Assembly: GCF_012726265.1 (NCBI RefSeq)
Contig: NZ_JAASAG010000006.1
Span: 372,001 to 436,000, forward strand
Source: Streptomyces sp. HNM0575
Lineage (GTDB): Bacteria; Actinomycetota; Actinomycetes; Streptomycetales; Streptomycetaceae
DNA length: 64,000 nt
Direction of reading: 5' to 3'
The notes below the pieces were generated by a model. It made no database searches. It worked only from the letters and a program-made list of their open reading frames with translations, and had not been told where the DNA came from. Shown piece by piece: positions 59,716 to 64,000 of this stretch; position 1 is the stretch's first letter, and the number at the start of each line of letters is the position of its first letter. Both the position numbers and the translations under genes were made by a program.

Positions 59716-60127
59716 TACGCGCCACCCCCGGCGTTCTCGTGCAGCGGCGGGTCATTGCTCATACGAGTCGATCTCTCTGTGCTGATGACCGCTTGGAGCG
59801 GCGCGTGGTGTTGTTCGGTGAGGCAAGGGGTCGGCATACGTCGGGTGGGGCGAGGGCACGTACACGAGAGCCGTCTCACGGATGTGCGAAGTCGGGCAGC
59901 AGACGTGTGAAGGCCGCTCGGCGGGCCCAAGTCCCCTCCAGGGTGAGCACTCTCAAGCGCGAGGCCGGTCACGTACTCCCAGGCGACGATCTTGTCCGCG
60001 ACGGCGGGCCTGGCGAGTTATGGGCACGTCACGAAGCACCGCCAGATGCGCTGTGTTGCGCTCCTCGACGGGGTCGTGCAGCGCTTCCTGCTCACCATGC
60101 AGTTGATCGACAAAGCCGTGCTTCGGT
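59716..60127. other. Spacer, 412 bp, no supported gene
   Basis: Several short open frames on both strands disagree with one another and none shows a start, Shine-Dalgarno and homology together. The region appears to be decayed DNA between the Lsr2-like gene and the hemC fragment. Confidence 0.4.
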
Positions 60128-60685
60128 TCAGTGGGGGATGCCTTCGATGATGTCGCGTGCGTCCTGGCCGAGGAGTTCGGCGCAGACGCGGCTGCCGAGA
60201 GTGGCGGGGTCGTTGGAGGTTTCGCCCCAGATGTGGGCGTGGGCGAATTTGGAGCCGTCGCGGGAGAAGACCATGCCGCGCAGGGAGAGTTGGCCGTCGG
60301 GTTCGGTGGTGCAGTATCCGGCGATCGGCGAATTGCAGTGATCGCGCAGGCCGTGCAGCATGGCGCGCTCGGCGGTGGCTTCGGTCTGAGTCTTGGGGTG
60401 GTTGAGGCGTTCCAGCAGGGTGGCCACGGGGGTGTCGTCGCGGCGGCATTCCAGGGCGAGGACGCCGGCGCCGACGGCGGGCAGGATTTCGTGCACGGTG
60501 AACTCGGCGACGATGCGGTCCGTGAGGCCCAGGCGTTCCAGGCCGACACGGGCCAGCACCATGGCATCGGCCTTGAGGTCGCCCTTCGTGCCGTCCAGTT
60601 TCTCCAGGCGGGTGCCGACAGCGCCGCGGACGCGTACCACGTTGAGGTCGGGGCGGTTGGCGAGGATCTGCGCCTTGCGCCCACA
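60128..60685 (-). pseudogene. Truncated hydroxymethylbilane synthase (porphobilinogen deaminase) copy
   Basis: About 185 residues match the C-terminal two-thirds of HemC: RKAQILANRPDLNVVRVRG, LERLG, VHEILPAVGAGVLALECR and DHCNSPIAGYC (the Cys in the last is the dipyrromethane-cofactor attachment position). The N-terminal about 110 residues, including the substrate-binding arginines, are missing and the frame is fused to unrelated sequence at about 60685. It therefore cannot make an active enzyme; a functional hemC must be elsewhere. Confidence 0.75.
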
Positions 60686-60850
60686 GGTCGCGGGGCCCGA
60701 ACTCGGTGACGGTTTGGCCGGTGTCGGCGATGGCGCCGGAGCCCTTCCGGTCCATGAGCCATACGCGGACGGAGTTCTTTCCGGTCTCGGCGTGGACGAC
60801 CTTGACGCCGGGCAGCCGTGCGCCGCCGTAGAGGGCGAAGCCGAGCCCAG
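60686..60850 (-). pseudogene. Fragment fused upstream of the hemC remnant
   Basis: In a different frame from the hemC piece, the minus strand encodes PGVKVVHAETGKNSVRVWLM then DRKGSGAIADTGQTVTEFGPRDLW. The ending FGPRDLW resembles the C-terminal GPRRLWDE segment of the FxLD-type methyltransferases linked to actinobacterial peptide systems. No start or catalytic part remains. The junction to hemC lies near 60685. Confidence 0.4.
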
Positions 60851-61039
60851 GCTTGACAAGACCGCAGCGTCCGGTGCAGAACCTGTGCTGGATGGTGCCG
60901 TGGAATCCGGGGAAACACCCGAGCCTGGTGCCTTGTCCGCTCACGCACCGCTCACGCAAACGGCCCCGGACGTAGGGTCCGAGGCCGAGTAGAGCACCTC
61001 CCCGGGGTCGAAATCCCAGGTCAGCGACTCGATGCGCTG

Positions 61040-61089
61040 GTGCCCCCGGCAGGATTCGAACCTGCGACACCCGCTTTAGGAGTTCGACC
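61040..61089. repeat. Direct repeat 2: 3' half of tRNA-Arg(CCU), att-like site
   Basis: This 50-bp copy differs from 57005-57054 at two positions and has the intact CCT anticodon context (TCCTAAAGCGGG on the minus strand), so it is the better match to a real tRNA. It also lacks the 5' tRNA half. The two repeats are 4035 bp apart in the same orientation and probably are recombination products of successive integrations. Confidence 0.75.
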
Positions 61090-61737
61090 ATGCAATAGGT
61101 CTGGCCTGCTTGCGTACTTGGCCTGGTGTCAGTTCGTTCTTTCCGAGCCGGAACAATTCACGGTTATCTCCCATTGTTGATGTCACTCGTTGATGTCAGC
61201 TCCCGTTGCCGTGCATCTCGTGACCCAACTAGGTCCAGGATCCATCTCCGTGACACTGCGCGACTGCGTTCACCGCCTGTCGCGGGGCGCTCTACCCGCG
61301 CCAGATCTTCTTGGCAGAGGCGTCTAGCTGGCGATACACCAGGGCTTCAGGATCACGTGCCTACTCGCGGAGTTGCCGGCGCTGACCTCGGGAGTCCTGA
61401 TCTACGACCATCCGAGCGGCGCCAGCAACGGCCCTGCTGTCTCTGGCTTGCCGTCCTGCGGGCGCGGCACGGGCACGCCCTCAGAAGCACCCTCTAGGAA
61501 CTCGGCCCTCGCGAGGCCCGGCAGTGTCACCGAGTGGCATGAGAGAACATGTCAAACCTGATGTTGCGCGTGCGTCCGTTCGCTGTTGATGTCCGCCGGA
61601 GCCACCGCTCATTGCGGTCTCATGCTTCTCCTCCTGGCCCCCCTTCGCGCTTGTCGTTCCAGGGCATGGGAGGACTTGTACCAAGGCATCGGCGAGTTGC
61701 CGCAGGCCGAGCCGAACGGCAGGGGAGTTCCGGCATC
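61090..61737. other. Spacer, about 650 bp, no supported gene
   Basis: No frame on either strand has coding character throughout. A short repeat GTTGATGTCA occurs twice (around 61175-61200). This may be the decayed integrase end of the element whose cargo is the restriction-modification pair to the right, but I see no integrase motif. Confidence 0.35.
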
Positions 61738-63297
61738 ATGTTGCACATGAGCAAACTGTCTCCAGAGTCTCTCACTGAGCGCACCGAGGCCCGCCGTGTT
61801 GCGCGTTCTAACGCTCTCGATGCTGAGGTGCGGGCCAGCCTGGGGCAGTACTTCACTCCCTCGACCGCTGCCACGCTTATCACGAGCCTGCCGAGCCTGC
61901 CGGAGAGCGGTGTCCTTCGTGTCCTGGACCCAGGTGCGGGTGTGGGGAACCTCGCCGCTGCGCTGGTTGCTCGCGCGGCCACTGAGGCACCTGAACTAAA
62001 ACTAGACGTCACGACGTTCGAGATCGACGAACAGATCAGCAGCGATCTCACCGTGACCCTTGATGAGTGTGCTGACACTCACTCGATGACCTGCGAGCAG
62101 CACACCGCTGACTTCATCACTTGGGCGGCCGCGGCTCTGACCAAGGGCAGCGACTCGCCCCAGTGGGATCTGGTGGTGATGAACCCCCCCTACCGGAAGA
62201 TCAACTCCAAGAGTGCAGAGCGGGGGCTTCTGGAATCCTGCGGCATCGAGACCAGCAACCTCTACACGGCATTCGTAGCCTTGGCCCTGCGCTTCCTAGC
62301 CCCTGAGGGGCAACTCGTCGCCATCACGCCCCGAAGCTTCGCGAACGGTAGCTACTTCCGAAAGTTCCGCCACGACCTACTCAGGCGGACACGGCTGCGA
62401 CACATCCATGTCTTCGAGCGCCGTGACAAGGTGTTCTCCGACTCCGAGGTCCTGCAAGAGAACGTTATCTTCCACACCACTGTGGATCAGGCGTCGTCCA
62501 ACGTGATCGTGTCGGTGAGCCGTGGCTATGAGGACCGGCCGGTCCGTCACTCCGTGCCGTACGAGCAAGTCGTGGACCAGGCCGACCCTCAGCAGTTCAT
62601 CCACATTGCCACCAACGCAGAGGATCTTTCTACGGCAGGCCGCATGGCGCGGCTCCCCGCAACGATGCGTGACCTCGGCGTCCAAGTGAGCACGGGGCGC
62701 GTCGTCGATTTCCGCACCAAGGAGAATCTGCTCCGCGAACCCGAGAAGGAGTCAGTGCCGCTCCTGTACCCCGTGAATCTCAGTGCTGGCCGCGTGGTGT
62801 GGCCGGTCTCCGGAAGCCGCAAGCCGCAAGCCTTGGCCTTCAACGAGGACACACGCCCCCTAGTACTGCCATCGGGGGCTTACTGCCTGGCGAAGCGGTT
62901 CAGTGCGAAGGAAGAGCCACGTCGTGTTACAGCTAGCCTGCTGCTGCCGGACGACCTCCATGGGGAAGACGTCGCAATCGAGAACCACATCAACGTTTTT
63001 CACCAAGCGCACCATGGACTTGACCCCGACCTGGCGGCTGGACTAACCGCGTACCTGAACAGCTCCGTCGTGGACCAGTATGTGCGGATCTTCAGTGGAC
63101 ACACCCAGATCAACGCAGGTGACCTGCGAAGCCTCAAGTATCCAAGTCTCAAGCAACTCAAGTCACTTGGTGTGAAAGTTGGGCCGTCAGGGACCTCCGA
63201 TATGGTCGATGCCGCTCTGGCCGAAGTGGTGCCAGAACTCGACCTGGGGAGGGCAGATGCCGCCGGCATCGGAAGCGCAGCATCAGAAGGTTCGTGA
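61738..63297 (+). CDS. N6-adenine DNA methyltransferase (Eco57I/M.BsuBI-like), cognate of the adjacent endonuclease
   Basis: The 519-residue enzyme has QYFTPSTAATLI (about 42), the SAM motif LDPGAGVGNLAAALVARA (about 62-79) and catalytic NPPY in VVMNPPYRKINS (about 146-157), with a C-terminal target-recognition half. This is the gamma-class adenine methyltransferase layout of M.BsuBI/M.PstI. ATG 61738 is chosen because AGGGGAG lies 10 nt upstream; ATG 61747 is an alternative. It overlaps the endonuclease gene by 41 nt, confirming a type II restriction-modification pair. Confidence 0.88.
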   Translation: MLHMSKLSPESLTERTEARRVARSNALDAEVRASLGQYFTPSTAATLITSLPSLPESGVLRVLDPGAGVGNLAAALVARAATEAPELKLDVTTFEIDEQISSDLTVTLDECADTHSMTCEQHTADFITWAAAALTKGSDSPQWDLVVMNPPYRKINSKSAERGLLESCGIETSNLYTAFVALALRFLAPEGQLVAITPRSFANGSYFRKFRHDLLRRTRLRHIHVFERRDKVFSDSEVLQENVIFHTTVDQASSNVIVSVSRGYEDRPVRHSVPYEQVVDQADPQQFIHIATNAEDLSTAGRMARLPATMRDLGVQVSTGRVVDFRTKENLLREPEKESVPLLYPVNLSAGRVVWPVSGSRKPQALAFNEDTRPLVLPSGAYCLAKRFSAKEEPRRVTASLLLPDDLHGEDVAIENHINVFHQAHHGLDPDLAAGLTAYLNSSVVDQYVRIFSGHTQINAGDLRSLKYPSLKQLKSLGVKVGPSGTSDMVDAALAEVVPELDLGRADAAGIGSAASEGS

Positions 63298-64000
63298 GGC
63301 CCGGGAGATCCTCAAGGAGCTGGGGCTACCGAAGCCCCAGCAGTCGACGCGGACAGCCTTGGTGCTTCTGGCGATGCTCGGCCTGGAGCCGGACTCGCCC
63401 TGGCCAGCTGTACGGTCGAACCCGCTCGGCATCACCGAGTCCATGGACTGGATGGCAGATCACTACCCATTTATCAAGAAGGGCCGCCAGGACCCTACGC
63501 GATACAAGCCGAACAGCCGCGAGTCGATAAGGCGTCAGTCGGTCAAACAGCTCGTCGTCGCGGGTGTTCTGACGGCTAACTCCGACATGCCCGATCGCAC
63601 TACCAACGACCAGAACAACCGCTACGAGCCGACCCCGATCGCTCTAGCGGCTATCGCAACGTTCGGTACGGAAAACTGGCAGACGGAACTGCAGCGATTC
63701 CATGCCGAGTGCGGAATCCTGCGGGAGCGGTGGGAAGCGGAACGCAGGGCCCGCCAAGTACCTGTGGTGCTTCCCGGCGACGGGAAGGAGATCGCCCTCA
63801 GCCCTGGAAAGCACAGCGAAGTGATCCGGGCTGTCGTCGAGTCGTTTGCCCCACATTTCACGCCCGGCGCAACCGTGGTGTACATCGGTGACACGGGTAC
63901 GAAGTGGCTCGTGAACAAGGTGGATTACCTGGAAGGGCTCGGCGTCACGGTGAACACTCACGGCAAGATGCCGGACGTCGTTCTCCACGACCAGGAGCGG
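63257..64000 (+). CDS. BsuBI/PstI-family type II restriction endonuclease, partial
   Basis: The frame is open to the right edge (248 codons seen). An N-terminal helical, winged-helix-like domain (about 1-150; SMDWMADHYPFIKKGRQDPT) precedes the catalytic domain, with YIGDTGTKWLVNK (about 208-220) and HGKMPDVVLHDQER (about 235-248), the family's active-site signature (GDTGxK and HGKxPDV). PstI and BsuBI cut CTGCAG; relatives may differ. ATG 63257 has GGGGAGGG upstream and lies inside the methyltransferase gene. About 60-80 residues are probably missing. Confidence 0.88.
   Translation, partial: MPPASEAQHQKVREAREILKELGLPKPQQSTRTALVLLAMLGLEPDSPWPAVRSNPLGITESMDWMADHYPFIKKGRQDPTRYKPNSRESIRRQSVKQLVVAGVLTANSDMPDRTTNDQNNRYEPTPIALAAIATFGTENWQTELQRFHAECGILRERWEAERRARQVPVVLPGDGKEIALSPGKHSEVIRAVVESFAPHFTPGATVVYIGDTGTKWLVNKVDYLEGLGVTVNTHGKMPDVVLHDQER

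Overview
The window is very GC-rich, uses GTG and TTG starts freely, packs genes into overlapping operons and carries Streptomyces-type families (Lsr2-like, WXG100-like, polyketide/NRPS genes, a tRNA-Arg attachment sequence). It is most likely chromosomal DNA from Streptomyces or a close relative, probably an accessory-rich part of the chromosome.

Positions 1-13594 look catabolic. A truncated LysR gene is followed by a creatinase/DoeA-like M24 hydrolase, an MHS-family symporter and a DadA-like FAD oxidoreductase. A divergent IclR regulator with a strong palindrome then faces an operon for an enolase-superfamily enzyme, a zinc alcohol dehydrogenase, an aldehyde dehydrogenase and a four-gene ABC importer. 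Together they suggest uptake and oxidation of one small polar substrate (amino acid, betaine or sugar acid) that I cannot name. A secreted PL8 polysaccharide lyase and a GGR-like flavoprotein follow, divergently arranged (13797-18017).

Positions 18271-27704 form a defence island with visibly more A/T than its surroundings. It holds an unrecognised soluble protein overlapping a four-helix membrane protein, a Vsr-like nuclease, a large Z1-domain ATPase, a cytosine-5 methyltransferase homologue that has lost its catalytic cysteine, a MORC/MutL-type GHKL ATPase and an intact-looking cytosine-5 methyltransferase. The Z1/GHKL/methylase/Vsr set matches the MORC-linked restriction-modification neighbourhoods predicted from comparative genomics by Iyer, Abhiman and Aravind.

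Positions 28028-53651 hold a hybrid NRPS-PKS cluster that I cannot match to a known product. The core operon, 32793-48395, is nearly gapless: a split transketolase, a GT-B-like protein, an APH-like phosphotransferase, a COG2509-like flavoprotein, an A-PCP protein, a KS-AT-ACP protein and a four-gene set for an oxygenated malonyl-ACP extender (3-hydroxyacyl dehydrogenase, ACP, acyl dehydrogenase, FkbH-like). A methyltransferase, an exporter with a TTA codon and an ATP-grasp ligase follow. Four minus-strand genes (SDR, DUF3500, class IV aminotransferase, Gfo/Idh) flank the operon and may belong to it; an aldo-keto reductase closes the far side.

Positions 53.8-64 kb look like an integration hotspot. 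They contain a P4-type primase/helicase with a lost Walker A, a small WXG100-like pair, two 50-bp copies of a tRNA-Arg(CCU) 3' half (57005 and 61040) bracketing about 4 kb of gene wreckage (GntR/UTRA, hemC and other fragments, an Lsr2-like domain), and at the right edge an N6-adenine methyltransferase overlapping a BsuBI/PstI-family endonuclease that runs off the window. No CRISPR array, rRNA or complete tRNA was found.
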